DNA of 64,000 nt from an uncultured Bacteroidales bacterium. GTDB taxonomy: Bacteria; Bacteroidota; Bacteroidia; Bacteroidales; Paludibacteraceae. Below the pieces are notes generated by a model, which was given only the letters and a program-made list of their open reading frames with translations, did no database searches and was not told the DNA's origin. The stretch covers positions 1-64,000 of the forward strand of contig ONMU01000005.1 of NCBI GenBank assembly GCA_900319035.1, read 5' to 3'. This document shows, piece after piece, positions 50,208-58,987 of the stretch. Position 1 is the stretch's first letter. Every line of letters begins with the position of its first letter. A program made the position numbers and the translations under genes.

Positions 50208-50966
50208 TTACAGCGCAGCGGTCTTTATTTTCTTAAACAACTCACTCGCGAACACAAAATCGTTCAACGCCTCATTATCGCTCGTCATAATATCAAACCG
50301 GCTGCCTTGCCATTCTTTCTGACCGCCTTTGAGGAAGATGATGTTATCGCCGATCTCCATGATCGAGTTCATATCATGGCTGTTCACGATCGTGCAGATG
50401 TTATACTCCCTTGTAATATCCTGTATCAGCGTGTCGATGACAATACTGGTCTTCGGATCCAGACCCGAGTTCGGCTCGTCGCAGAACAAGTACTTCGGCT
50501 CCAACACGATCGCACGAGCGATAGCTACACGTTTCTGCTGACCACCGGAGATCTCGCTCGGCATCAGGTTCCATACGCGCTCGGGCATCTCCACGCGCCT
50601 AAGACAAAACTCCGCACGTGCTTTCATCTCCGCCCTGCTCTTGGTACTGAACATCTCCATCGGAAACAGCACGTTCTCCATCACCGTCATCGAGTCAAAC
50701 AGTGCCGATCCTTGGAACAGCATTCCTACTTGACGATGCAGCATTCGGATGTCTTTACCTCTCATCACAGCAATATCCGTGCCATCATATAAGATCTGTC
50801 CGCTGTCTATAGGATGAAGACCGATCAGGCTCTTCATCAGTACGGTCTTACCCGAACCCGACTGACCGATGATCATATTCACCTCTCCGTCCCGCAACTC
50901 GGTACTCACATGGTTCAACACCACGTTCCCGTCAAAACTCTTTACTATATCTTTTACTTCTATCAT
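50208..50966 (-). CDS. mlaF: MlaF-like ABC transporter ATP-binding protein
   Basis: A 252-aa ATPase with Walker A GQSGSGKTV, signature ISGGQQKRVAIARA, Walker B YLFCDEPNSGLDP and a NSHDM H-loop. The sequence and pairing with an MlaE permease fit the Mla-type phospholipid transport system that keeps outer membrane lipid asymmetry. The mlaD-type substrate-binding gene is not adjacent. It starts 30 bp after mlaE. Confidence 0.9.
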   Translation of the reverse strand: MIEVKDIVKSFDGNVVLNHVSTELRDGEVNMIIGQSGSGKTVLMKSLIGLHPIDSGQILYDGTDIAVMRGKDIRMLHRQVGMLFQGSALFDSMTVMENVLFPMEMFSTKSRAEMKARAEFCLRRVEMPERVWNLMPSEISGGQQKRVAIARAIVLEPKYLFCDEPNSGLDPKTSIVIDTLIQDITREYNICTIVNSHDMNSIMEIGDNIIFLKGGQKEWQGSRFDIMTSDNEALNDFVFASELFKKIKTAAL

Positions 50967-50996
50967 TTTCTTCTTCTATCGACCAATCTTGGGCGA

Positions 50997-51734
50997 TTAT
51001 AGTAATAGTTTACTCAATATTAAATCTAAAAACAATATCATGATGTTCGAGTTGACTACGGCATTGGTCGAAGCCCGTCCAACGTCCAGCGCACCGCCGC
51101 GCGCATAGTAACCATAATAACTCGCCATACTCGTGATCACAAACGCAAACACTAACGCCTTAATAATAGCGTACCAAACGAAATACGGGTTAAACGAATA
51201 CTGCACGCCCAACAGGTAATCATGGATCGTAATGATGTCCGTAAAGAAACCGACACCCCATCCGCCTAACAAACCTGCTGCTGTGGAGATAATAAACAAG
51301 AACGGCATCATGCTCATGAAAGCGATGATCTTCGGAAGAATCAGATAATTGGCGCTGTTCACACCCATGATCTCCATCGCATCAATCTGCTCCGTGATGC
51401 GCATTGTGCCTATCTCCGAAGCGATATTACTACCTACTTTACCTGCTAAGATAAGACACAAGATCGTACTGGAGAACTCCAACAGCAATGTGTCACGGGT
51501 CAGCAGACCCACGGTATAAGTCGGCAACAACGGGTTCTCGGTGTTCGTCTTTGCCTGAATGGTCAGAATAGCACCGATAAACACAGAAATAATCAGCACA
51601 ATCGGCAAACTCTGCAAACCCTGCTTCTCTAACTCTCGGCTGTACTGACGCCAAAACATCCGCTGCCTGTCCGGCAAACGAAGCACCTTGCCCATCAACA
51701 GCGTGTACTCTCCTATATGTTGGATAATATTCAT
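50997..51734 (-). CDS. mlaE: MlaE-family permease
   Basis: A 245-aa inner membrane permease (MlaE / DUF140) with five membrane segments. Family motifs are VLIISVFIGAILTIQ, VGSNIASEIGTMRITEQIDAMEIMG (EIGTM...EQIDA) and a C-terminal GYYARGGALDVG. The start at ATG 51734 (MNIIQHIGEY) is chosen because the promoter at 51797-51767 lies inside the longer frame. It pairs with mlaF directly downstream. Confidence 0.9.
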   Translation of the reverse strand: MNIIQHIGEYTLLMGKVLRLPDRQRMFWRQYSRELEKQGLQSLPIVLIISVFIGAILTIQAKTNTENPLLPTYTVGLLTRDTLLLEFSSTILCLILAGKVGSNIASEIGTMRITEQIDAMEIMGVNSANYLILPKIIAFMSMMPFLFIISTAAGLLGGWGVGFFTDIITIHDYLLGVQYSFNPYFVWYAIIKALVFAFVITSMASYYGYYARGGALDVGRASTNAVVNSNIMILFLDLILSKLLL

Positions 51735-51766
51735 GTGATTTTTATAAATCTTTATAAAAAAGTCTG

Positions 51767-51797
51767 CAAAGGTACAACAAATTTTGCACATATGCAA
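51767..51797 (-). promoter_or_regulatory. promoter of mlaE
   Basis: TTG (51797-51795), 20 nt, TACCTTTG (51774-51767) on the minus strand, 33 bp before ATG 51734. Confidence 0.75.
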
Positions 51798-51880
51798 GCG
51801 TTCGGGCATTTTTCGTCCAATAAAATGAAATTTTTGGATTAAAATGCCCGCCTTTGCCTTTATGTTCCGCAAAATGCGAA

Positions 51881-51927
51881 CGTACTTTCGAAGGGGTCCC
51901 CATTTATGGGGGAGGAGGTCGAAGTAC
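51881..51927. repeat. GGGGACCCC hairpin element, copy 2
   Basis: AGGGGTCCCCAT-TT-ATGGGGGAGGAGG, with CCCCAT/ATGGGG forming a perfect stem. Outer arms GTACTTTCGA and TCGAAGTAC pair with one bulge. Read on the other strand it gives CCTCCTCCCCC...GGGGACCCCT, like the element at 18699-18738. Confidence 0.55.
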
Positions 51928-51983
51928 TACAAAAATACCAAAACAAGAAAAAAACGCCAAATGACGCTTTTTTCTCTCAAAAT

Positions 51984-52000
51984 CACTTTGTTATAAAGTG
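51984..52000 (-). terminator. possible terminator of the Ig-like protein gene
   Basis: CACTTT-GTTAT-AAAGTG forms a 6-bp stem; on the minus strand it is followed by ATTTTGAG. The T-run is short, so the call is weak. Confidence 0.35.
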
Positions 52001-52062
52001 CTTAACGGGGGCAATACGTGATCGGAACCTATGCGGAACGGAGGTAACACGTATGTGTTTAC

Positions 52063-54489
52063 TTATTTTACAATAGTACCTTGTGCATCGTAGAGCACGC
52101 CGTTCTTCTCGATGAACAGCTTGCCGTCACGGATCACTTTCACTGCCTTTACAGCAGCGTCAGCATTGTCAATACCGGTAGCCCAGGATGCCTCAAGTTG
52201 CATCTTCGTGAAACCTGCATCACCGCTGTTCTTATCGCTCTCAATGACGAGGAAGTTGTCTTTCGAACCATCCAACGGAATCTGAATACTTTCGTTCTTG
52301 GCAGCTGTCTTCGTGATGCTCGATACGATAGAACCGTTTACCCATACCTTAACAGGGCGACTAGCTCCGGAGCCACTGGTCAAAGAGATCGAAAGTGCTC
52401 TCGGCAGAGCCATGCAGATACGATCTTTTCCTTCGGAAATACGATGGTTAGAAGCCTCTTCTACGTCTTTCGAGAACTTAATACCCTTTTCAGCATCCCA
52501 TCCGTAAACGGAGTAGATGTACTGACCGATCTCGTTGCCGTCGAAGGTGATCTCCTCGTAGATCGGCTCCATCGGGGTAACAGGAATATAGGTGATGGTA
52601 TATGTGTCGCTCTGACCGTCAATACCGGTAACAACGAGGTTGCCCTCTACTACGGCTGCGGTCGGCTCACCGTCTGCATTCCAGAATGTAGCGCTCTCAA
52701 ATACAGGCTCAGCTTCGCCCTCGAGGTACGGTACGTTGATGTTGCCGTTAGCGATATAGCCGTGTACATTGTTGCTGAAACGAACCTCCAACAGGTCTTT
52801 CTTAGCAGCTGCTTCTACGATAGTGATGGTGTAGTACTTGTGGGTAGAACCATCTTCAGCCGTTACGTCAATGCTGAATCCATTCTCAATTTGAGTGATA
52901 TATGCGTGTGCATTTGCATCATTCGGAGTAGCGCTAACAGCAGAGAGTTCCGGATCAGCAGCGCCATAAGCCTTGGTGATAGTGTATGCATAAACCTCTG
53001 CTGCAAAAGCCGGATCAAGCGTATAACCGTCAACGCTTAATGCGCTTAATGTAGCATCGTGGCTCAGTTCAGAGCTCTTTGCTACAGAAACGGTATAGGT
53101 AGCTTGAGTTCCATCCTCTGCGGTAACAGTGATTACCTGGGTGTTAGCGGGATCACCAGCGTTCGGAACGTCAACGGTGAAACCGCTTGCAGGAGTAGCC
53201 GAAGCCTTCGGGTGAGCAAGGGTATAATTAACGGTAACAGCTGCCAGTTCTACGCTTGCACCTACGGTGTAGCTATATACGTTTTCAACTGCCTCGATAG
53301 CTTCACCATTGATGGTCAAGCTCTTGATGCTATTGTTGCTGCTTGCTTCGCAAGAACGGTTCACCGTAATCGATTCGATATTCGGGTTGCAAGCCGAGGA
53401 TGTACGATATACATAGATCCATTCGGCGCTCTCTTCCAGTGTATAAACAGCAGTCAGGCTCTCTGTGTCAAAATCAGCAGAACCGAGCAAGTTGTTACCC
53501 TTGTCGGAATAGATAGTAGCGACGTTACCGCCGTTGAGAACGGAAGCTACGATAGTTACAACGTCACCTGCCATAAAGTTGCCGGTAGCCAGCTTTACGC
53601 CAAAATAGTGATCGTTCGAACCGAGTTTACCGTTATCCTGCGTGTTCTTGTCAGCGGTACCGCCGAGAACACCGGTAACGGTAGCCGTATTTTTGTTTAC
53701 GTGGGTAGCAATGATCAAATCGCCACAAGCGCTGGCGGGATCAACTACGGTTACAACGAATGCCTCTGCAACTACCGGCGAGAGGTTGTATTCGTTCGAA
53801 GCCGCACAAGTGAAGCTATATTCGCCTGCTGCAGTCGGAGTGAAAGTATATTTCTTAGCGGTAGCGCCTTCGATCTCTGCACCGTTCATACTCCATTGAT
53901 ATACAGTAGCTTTCGGAGCGTTGCAAGTCAGCTCTACAGAACTGCCTACTGCGCAAGCATTTTCACCGCTGATCACTGCTGATTCAACAGGATCCTCCGA
54001 AGGAGTAACGCCCTCTCGGTCAACGGCGATAGAACCGAATTTGATATCGCTATCGTTACGCTTTACGGTAATTGTTGTTTGACCGGCAATGGCATCGCCT
54101 TCTTGTACAGTGTAGGTGATGGTATTAGCAGTGTTGGCGGGGAAATCGCCGGTAACAACGATGTCGTTCAATTTAACGCCTTTTCCGCTTTTGGCGGAGC
54201 TTGCGTTACAAGCAGCAGTAATGGAAATTACGTCACCTACAGCAAATGTACCTTCGTCAGCAAGTGTAAACTCCCATGCGGAACTGGAATTGAATTTGTA
54301 GAAAGTCTGAGTACCGATGGTGATTTCGTTAGAACCGGAAGAAGCCATGGCGGTTGTACACTTTGCAGTACCTCCGACTGCCTCATATGTGCCGGCAGCA
54401 GGGTTCACAACAGTGTACGAAAAAATTACCTCAGCGCTCATTGCCAAACTTGCCATCACGGCAGCTGCTAATGTGAAAATCTTTTTCAT
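52063..54489 (-). CDS. large secreted Ig-like surface protein with T9SS signal
   Basis: An 808-aa secreted protein. Signal peptide MKKIFTLAAAVMASLAMSA, then a carbohydrate-binding-like or jelly-roll domain (to about 170), an Ig-like domain (GSSVELTCNAPKATVYQWSM), and tandem bacterial Ig-like units of the type STLSALSVDGYTLDPAFAAEV and TVSVAKSSELSHDATLSALS. The C-terminus (KVIRDGKLFIEKNGVLYDAQ) is the T9SS-type signal. It is probably surface-anchored and binds sugar or protein; no enzyme site is visible. The start ATG 54489 follows the promoter at 54600-54569; the longer frame from 54843 crosses the divergent promoters. Confidence 0.8.
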   Translation of the reverse strand: MKKIFTLAAAVMASLAMSAEVIFSYTVVNPAAGTYEAVGGTAKCTTAMASSGSNEITIGTQTFYKFNSSSAWEFTLADEGTFAVGDVISITAACNASSAKSGKGVKLNDIVVTGDFPANTANTITYTVQEGDAIAGQTTITVKRNDSDIKFGSIAVDREGVTPSEDPVESAVISGENACAVGSSVELTCNAPKATVYQWSMNGAEIEGATAKKYTFTPTAAGEYSFTCAASNEYNLSPVVAEAFVVTVVDPASACGDLIIATHVNKNTATVTGVLGGTADKNTQDNGKLGSNDHYFGVKLATGNFMAGDVVTIVASVLNGGNVATIYSDKGNNLLGSADFDTESLTAVYTLEESAEWIYVYRTSSACNPNIESITVNRSCEASSNNSIKSLTINGEAIEAVENVYSYTVGASVELAAVTVNYTLAHPKASATPASGFTVDVPNAGDPANTQVITVTAEDGTQATYTVSVAKSSELSHDATLSALSVDGYTLDPAFAAEVYAYTITKAYGAADPELSAVSATPNDANAHAYITQIENGFSIDVTAEDGSTHKYYTITIVEAAAKKDLLEVRFSNNVHGYIANGNINVPYLEGEAEPVFESATFWNADGEPTAAVVEGNLVVTGIDGQSDTYTITYIPVTPMEPIYEEITFDGNEIGQYIYSVYGWDAEKGIKFSKDVEEASNHRISEGKDRICMALPRALSISLTSGSGASRPVKVWVNGSIVSSITKTAAKNESIQIPLDGSKDNFLVIESDKNSGDAGFTKMQLEASWATGIDNADAAVKAVKVIRDGKLFIEKNGVLYDAQGTIVK

Positions 54490-54568
54490 GTTTTTTTGTG
54501 TTTTTAAGTTAAACGAAAAAATTGGTTTTTTATTGTGTTTTGCTAAGTTCATTTTGCAAAATCGAATG

Positions 54569-54600
54569 CAAAGGTACAACTTTTCACGCATATACGCAAA
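54569..54600 (-). promoter_or_regulatory. promoter of the Ig-like surface protein gene
   Basis: TTTG (54600-54597), 20 nt, TACCTTTG (54576-54569) on the minus strand, divergent from the M6 promoter. Confidence 0.75.
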
Positions 54601-54744
54601 TAAATTAAGGAAAAAGACGTTTTTTCTACAATTTGCGTCAATTTGTGCACCCGTGGCATAGTCCTTGTTACTTGTTCGTAATACAACACAGAGTGTCCTA
54701 AATGGCTGCAAAATGCAACATATTTGCTTTTTTCTTTGAAAAAA

Positions 54745-54776
54745 TTTGGACACATCAAAAAAAAGCAGTACCTTTG
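54745..54776 (+). promoter_or_regulatory. promoter of the M6-S26-PqqD operon
   Basis: TTTG (54745-54748), 20 nt, TACCTTTG (54769-54776), about 68 bp before the M6 start. Confidence 0.75.
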
Positions 54777-54843
54777 CGCACTTTTTCCTCTCTCGGAAAA
54801 ATAGCAGATGAATATATAGAGTATTGAATCTAACAAAAAACAC

Positions 54844-57159
54844 ATGATGAAAAAAGTTGTAACAATGATGCTGCTCTGCGGCTTATCTCTCGCCGCTTAT
54901 GCAGTTCCCGCTAAACGCGGATGGCAAACACGTACACAAGCTGATGGCACTACGATTGAAGTGCAGCAGTTTGGCGATGAGTTCTACCACTACATGCTGA
55001 ACCGTGACGGCAAGCAGGTACGTGAAGTGAACGGAATGTACGTAGAAGTAGGCGACGCTCCTTCCCAAGAAGTAGCTCGTGCGCGCAGAGCTAAAGGTGT
55101 AGCTCGCCGTCAACGCAAAGATGTCGGCACAGAGCCGAACCTTGCTCCCAAAGGAGTGGTGATCTTGGCGAATTTCTCCAACAAATCCATGCAATCCGGT
55201 CATACGCAGGCTACTTTTGATGAGCTTTGCAACTCGCTCAACTGTACCGTTAACGACGGGTATCCTTCGGCAGGTCAGTATTTCGCGGATCAGTCCAATG
55301 GTACTTATCGTCCGCAGTTTGATGTCTTCGGACCGGTGAACCTTAGCCGCAATGTGGCATATTATGGTACCGATAAACCCGGTCAAGATGAAGGTGATGA
55401 CCAGCACGCTACTGACGCTGTCGTAGAGGCTTGTATCCTCGCCAACGAGCAGTTCACCATCAACTGGGCGGACTATGACTCTGATTCCGATGGCTATGTC
55501 GATTTCGTCTATGTCATCTATGCCGGTAAGGGACAGGCAGATGGCGGAACCTCTGAGACCATCTGGCCGCACAACTGGTCGGTGGAGTCGGCACGTCAGT
55601 CTGGTTACTGTACCTATACGGCTACTCAGTGCAAAGTAGGCGGTAAGAAACTCGATAACTATGCTATGTCGGGTGAGATATCCGGTAGTTCGCTCGGTGG
55701 TATCGGAACCCTCTGCCATGAGTTTGGACACGTAATGGGTCTGCCCGATCTGTACGATACCGACTATGGTACCAACTACGAAAACAATCTCACTCCTAAT
55801 GATTGGAATATCATGGACGGTGGTAGCTACAACGGCGACGGACACTGCCCGCCTAACTACGACCCGTGGGAGAAAGATTTCTTCGGCTGGTTAACCCCGA
55901 TTAACTTGGGAAACACCGGTCAGAACGTAACGCTCTATGCGAACGGCACAGAGAACCAACAGACTTATCAGATCAATGCTTCCGGCTCGTATGTCGGCCC
56001 GACCACTTCCGGTCTGCGCTATTATATCGAGAACCGTCAGGCAGTGGGCTGGGATGCACCGCTTACAGGTCACGGTCTGCTCATCTGGAAGGTGAACTTC
56101 AATGCATCGGCTTGGGAAAATAACGCGCCGAATAATTCAAATACCAGTGGGGCTCCGCTCTATACCGTTGTTTCCGCTACAGGAACTAAGATCGGATGGG
56201 ACGGCTCTACGGATAACTGTCCGAAGAACACCTTCCCCGGATCCGGCAAAAAGACTTCGTGGACAGGCGTTTCCGGCAAACCGCTCTTGAATATCACGGA
56301 GAGCAACCAAATCGTGACCCTCACCTATATCGAGGAACCCGCTCCGGTGGTAGATCCGTTCACGCTCACCTTCATGGCTAACGGTCGCGAGTTTGCTACA
56401 AAGACCTCTACCGGTACAGTCGTTCTTCCGGATACCAATCCTTTGGATTGTCCGTGCGGTAAGGTCTTCCTCGGTTGGACCAAGACCGCAGGTTACGAGA
56501 GCGAGACTACCGCTCCGACTTTTGTCAAAGCAGGTGAAGCGATCACAGAGGCTACTACCCTCTATGCCGTTTATGCAGAGCAGTCCGGCGAAGGTGGAGA
56601 ACCGCAAAGTACTACGTACACCTTTACCTCTAAAGCGTGGGCGGATGCTACAAATAGTTGGACCAGCAATCAGGACGGTAATTCCTATGACACCTCAAAA
56701 GAAGGAGTTCAAATAACGGCAAATACCTCCGGAGCTAAGGCTACAACGAAAGAAGCATTGAACGATGTGAGCAAGGTTGTAGTTACCTATTGTACGAATG
56801 CGTCAAAGGGTGCCGGTTCAATAGAGATCTCTGTCGGCAGCTCGAAAGTGTCGAAAGAGATTACAAAAACAGGAGGCGCTGCTTTGCGTGATTTGGAATA
56901 TACATTCAGCAATGCTTCCGGAAACGTGGCAATAGAGGTGACTTGTACTACCAATTCGATCTACGTGAACTCGATTGCTATTACTGCCGGTAGTGGCGCT
57001 TCGTATAGCGGTTATAGTACCGCTTGCGGATGCTGGTATACCGGTGTAGAGCAGGCTGAGGAGGCATCTTCCGCTACACGTAAGATCGTTGAGAACGGAC
57101 AAGTACTCATCCTCCGTGACGGCGTTAAATATACGCTCTTCGGACAGCCGGTTAAGTAA
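54844..57159 (+). CDS. secreted M6-family metalloprotease with T9SS signal, copy 2
   Basis: A 771-aa secreted protease (start 54844 or the next ATG, 54847). Signal peptide to SLAAYA, propeptide (VPAKRGWQ, QFGDEFYHYM), M6 catalytic domain with HEFGHVMGLPDLYD, and NIMDGGSYNGDG. An InlB-type repeat follows (about 505-580: FTLTFMANGREFATK, FLGWTK, LYAVYAE), then a beta-sandwich domain, and the T9SS signal ENGQVLILRDGVKYTLFG. It is the first gene of an operon with the small secreted, S24/S26 and PqqD-like genes. Its role may be processing of secreted proteins or nutrition. Confidence 0.9.
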   Translation: MMKKVVTMMLLCGLSLAAYAVPAKRGWQTRTQADGTTIEVQQFGDEFYHYMLNRDGKQVREVNGMYVEVGDAPSQEVARARRAKGVARRQRKDVGTEPNLAPKGVVILANFSNKSMQSGHTQATFDELCNSLNCTVNDGYPSAGQYFADQSNGTYRPQFDVFGPVNLSRNVAYYGTDKPGQDEGDDQHATDAVVEACILANEQFTINWADYDSDSDGYVDFVYVIYAGKGQADGGTSETIWPHNWSVESARQSGYCTYTATQCKVGGKKLDNYAMSGEISGSSLGGIGTLCHEFGHVMGLPDLYDTDYGTNYENNLTPNDWNIMDGGSYNGDGHCPPNYDPWEKDFFGWLTPINLGNTGQNVTLYANGTENQQTYQINASGSYVGPTTSGLRYYIENRQAVGWDAPLTGHGLLIWKVNFNASAWENNAPNNSNTSGAPLYTVVSATGTKIGWDGSTDNCPKNTFPGSGKKTSWTGVSGKPLLNITESNQIVTLTYIEEPAPVVDPFTLTFMANGREFATKTSTGTVVLPDTNPLDCPCGKVFLGWTKTAGYESETTAPTFVKAGEAITEATTLYAVYAEQSGEGGEPQSTTYTFTSKAWADATNSWTSNQDGNSYDTSKEGVQITANTSGAKATTKEALNDVSKVVVTYCTNASKGAGSIEISVGSSKVSKEITKTGGAALRDLEYTFSNASGNVAIEVTCTTNSIYVNSIAITAGSGASYSGYSTACGCWYTGVEQAEEASSATRKIVENGQVLILRDGVKYTLFGQPVK

Positions 57160-57169
57160 GGCGCTCTAA

Positions 57170-57706
57170 ATGAAATATCTCTTACGGATAGTGTTACTTA
57201 CAATGCTTCTCAGTCCTGCGATCGGCAGGGCTGAGAAACCGCCTGTAACACACGATTTTAATTTAGACGCAGCTTATCCTACAAAACTGAGGTTCTCCAA
57301 TTCTAACTATACAGGTACAACGCCCCTCTTGACCTATACCTGTACAGGCGGAGCTATTTTCGGTATGGATCTGATCAACCCGAGTGCCTCTAAGGAAATT
57401 GCTATCAACTTACCCTCTTCCGGCAGTATGGTTACCACTACAGCAGCGGATAGTATTGCGGTCATCGATATCTATCATTTTCCCACATCGAAATGTAAGA
57501 ATATCAAGATACAACTCTCCCGAGACAGCGTTCATTGGACGGGTTATATGGATGCGGAATACGGGGACGGCCAGATTTGGTTGCGTACCATCCCCGGGAA
57601 GTATCATATACGGATCACCAATACCACCTCAACCAAGGTCTCTATCCGTAAGATCAGTTATTCGTTCGATGGTTGTGATTGTTTCCTGTATATACCCGAA
57701 GACTAA
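57170..57706 (+). CDS. small secreted protein, 178 aa, beta-sandwich-like
   Basis: A secreted protein with signal peptide (LLTMLLSPAIGRA). The mature part ends with a pattern common in Bacteroidota surface modules: IQLSRDSVHWTGYMDAE, a short loop, YHIRITNTTSTKVSIRKISY. That suggests a galactose-binding-like sandwich. It has a CDC motif near the end (GCDCFLYI). It starts 11 bp after the M6 stop and ends just before the S24/S26 gene. It might be a substrate or partner of the protease. The function is unknown. Confidence 0.7.
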   Translation: MKYLLRIVLLTMLLSPAIGRAEKPPVTHDFNLDAAYPTKLRFSNSNYTGTTPLLTYTCTGGAIFGMDLINPSASKEIAINLPSSGSMVTTTAADSIAVIDIYHFPTSKCKNIKIQLSRDSVHWTGYMDAEYGDGQIWLRTIPGKYHIRITNTTSTKVSIRKISYSFDGCDCFLYIPED

Positions 57707-57714
57707 GAGAACGA

Positions 57715-58176
57715 ATGAAGATAGCGAATGATATATTGATTCCGGAGATTGAGCGTTTGCTCAAGGACGGCAAAGAGGTGCGTTTCACGCCTTCTGGCGT
57801 CAGTATGCGCCCCTTCATCGAAGGCGATCAGGATAGTGTGATTCTGGCAGCGGTGACTGCTTCGCCGCGAATAGGAGATGTCCTTTTGGCAAGTGTCCAA
57901 ACACAGGTCGGAACACAGACGTATGTGCTTCATCGGCTTGTGCGGATAGAGAAGGGGACGCAAGGTGAAGCGGTTTATGTGCTGCAAGGCGATGGAAATA
58001 TATCGGGCGAAGAGCGATGCGTTTATGCGGATATTATCGGACGAGTGATCCGTATAGAAGGACCTTCCGGTCGTCGCAAACCGCTGGTGAGAGGGCGATT
58101 TTGGTACGCTGTTCGGAGATGGAGACCGTTCTTGCTAAAGGTCTATCGTCACTCGATCCTTAAATGGTATTATTAA
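57715..58176 (+). CDS. S24/S26-family signal peptidase-like protein
   Basis: A 153-aa protease of the S24/S26 type. Residues 26-36 (FTPSGVSMRPF) hold the Ser nucleophile in the SxMxPF motif, and VLHRLVRIE the following lysine/arginine region of the fold. It has a short hydrophobic C-terminus and no clear N-terminal membrane helix, unlike LepB. The start at 57715 (MKIAND) avoids an overlap with the upstream gene. Proteins of this type next to PqqD-like genes are known in Bacteroidota peptide-modification loci, but no radical SAM or transporter gene is here. Confidence 0.8.
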   Translation: MKIANDILIPEIERLLKDGKEVRFTPSGVSMRPFIEGDQDSVILAAVTASPRIGDVLLASVQTQVGTQTYVLHRLVRIEKGTQGEAVYVLQGDGNISGEERCVYADIIGRVIRIEGPSGRRKPLVRGRFWYAVRRWRPFLLKVYRHSILKWYY

Positions 58177-58236
58177 ATCGTACATAATTACATCGTACAT
58201 AAATCGTACATCGTACATCTTTAAATCGTACATATA
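58174..58236. repeat. CGTACAT-type repeats before the PqqD gene
   Basis: AATCGTACAT units repeat five times with small changes up to the start of the PqqD-like gene. Confidence 0.75.
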
Positions 58237-58240
58237 TTTT

Positions 58241-58525
58241 ATGAACACAATTTCAGGTTTTAAGTTGCGCAAATTAGGCAACGAGTATATTCTGGTGGGT
58301 GAGTCCATGGAACTGATCAATTTCAACAAGATGATCACCCTTAACGAGACAGCAGCTTTTCTGTGGGAGAAGGCCGCAGAGCTAACGGCTGATCGTGGTT
58401 CGTTTGATGTACAGACTCTCTGCAAAGCCCTTTGCGCCGAGTACGAAGTCGCGCCCGAACAAGCGATGACCGATGTGACCGCTACCGTGCAGTCTTGGCT
58501 CGATGCAGGAGTTGTGGAAGGTTGA
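58241..58525 (+). CDS. PqqD-like peptide-binding protein
   Basis: A 94-aa protein of the PqqD family: GFKLRKLGNEYILV, the MELINFNKMITLNETAAFLWE core and the C-terminal WLDAGVVEG winged-helix. PqqD proteins bind leader peptides and present them to radical SAM or cyclase enzymes. None of those enzymes is next to it here. It follows the S24/S26 gene by 64 bp of short repeats and is followed by a terminator. In other Bacteroidota it appears with an S26-type peptidase, as here. Confidence 0.85.
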   Translation: MNTISGFKLRKLGNEYILVGESMELINFNKMITLNETAAFLWEKAAELTADRGSFDVQTLCKALCAEYEVAPEQAMTDVTATVQSWLDAGVVEG

Positions 58526-58635
58526 AAGGCGAAAGACTTTACTAAGACTTTACAAAGAGTTTTCAAAGACTTTTTAAGGACTTTTTTGAGTGAAATGAAA
58601 AGGTAGAAAGGAAATTCCTTCACCTTATTTATAAC

Positions 58636-58665
58636 CGCGCACGTACGTGTGCGATTATTTTTATG
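58636..58665 (+). terminator. terminator of the M6-S26-PqqD operon
   Basis: CGCGCAC-GTAC-GTGTGCG forms a 7-bp stem (one G-T pair), followed by ATTATTTTTAT. It stands 110 bp after the PqqD stop. Confidence 0.6.
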
Positions 58666-58776
58666 CTGTTTCTTAATGTAACTGTATAATAATGTATGTT
58701 ATATAGCATAAAAAGAGGTTAAATTTTAAGAAACAACTATATTCTATTATTATTCGCACGCGCGAAAGGGTAAAAA

Positions 58777-58808
58777 TTTGCGTATGTCAATTGAAAATAT
58801 TAATTTTG
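58777..58808 (+). promoter_or_regulatory. promoter of the ORF6N gene
   Basis: TTTG (58777-58780), 20 nt, TAATTTTG (58801-58808), giving a leader of about 170 nt. Confidence 0.7.
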
Positions 58809-58987
58809 CACCCGATTTTGGTAACTGTGGCTCAGAAAATACGCATTAAATCTTAAAAATCGTATATTTTGCAAAACACACTTAGCAAAACGGCCCAAAT
58901 GGACAAATGGACAAAATGGACATGCAAAATATAATAACGACACAACGACATAGAAAAATATAAACAATAGATATTTTCGTATAGCAA

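Larger units (their letters stand above)
51735..52062. other. intergenic region between mlaE and the Ig-like protein gene
   Basis: About 330 bp with no gene. It holds the mlaE promoter (51767-51797), a hairpin element matching one in the barrel gene (51892-51918), a stem-loop at 51984-52000 and a long inverted repeat (ATACGTG 52014-52020 with CACGTAT 52048-52054) just after the stop codon at 52063. Confidence 0.6.
58526..58987. other. intergenic region between the PqqD-like and ORF6N genes
   Basis: About 460 bp with no gene. It begins with tandem AAGACTTTAC-like units (58538-58590), has the terminator at 58636-58665, a 10-bp inverted repeat (TGTTTCTTAA 58667-58676 and TTAAGAAACA 58726-58735) enclosing an AT-rich palindrome, a promoter (58777-58808), and AAATGGAC repeats before the ORF6N start. 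Confidence 0.6.
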
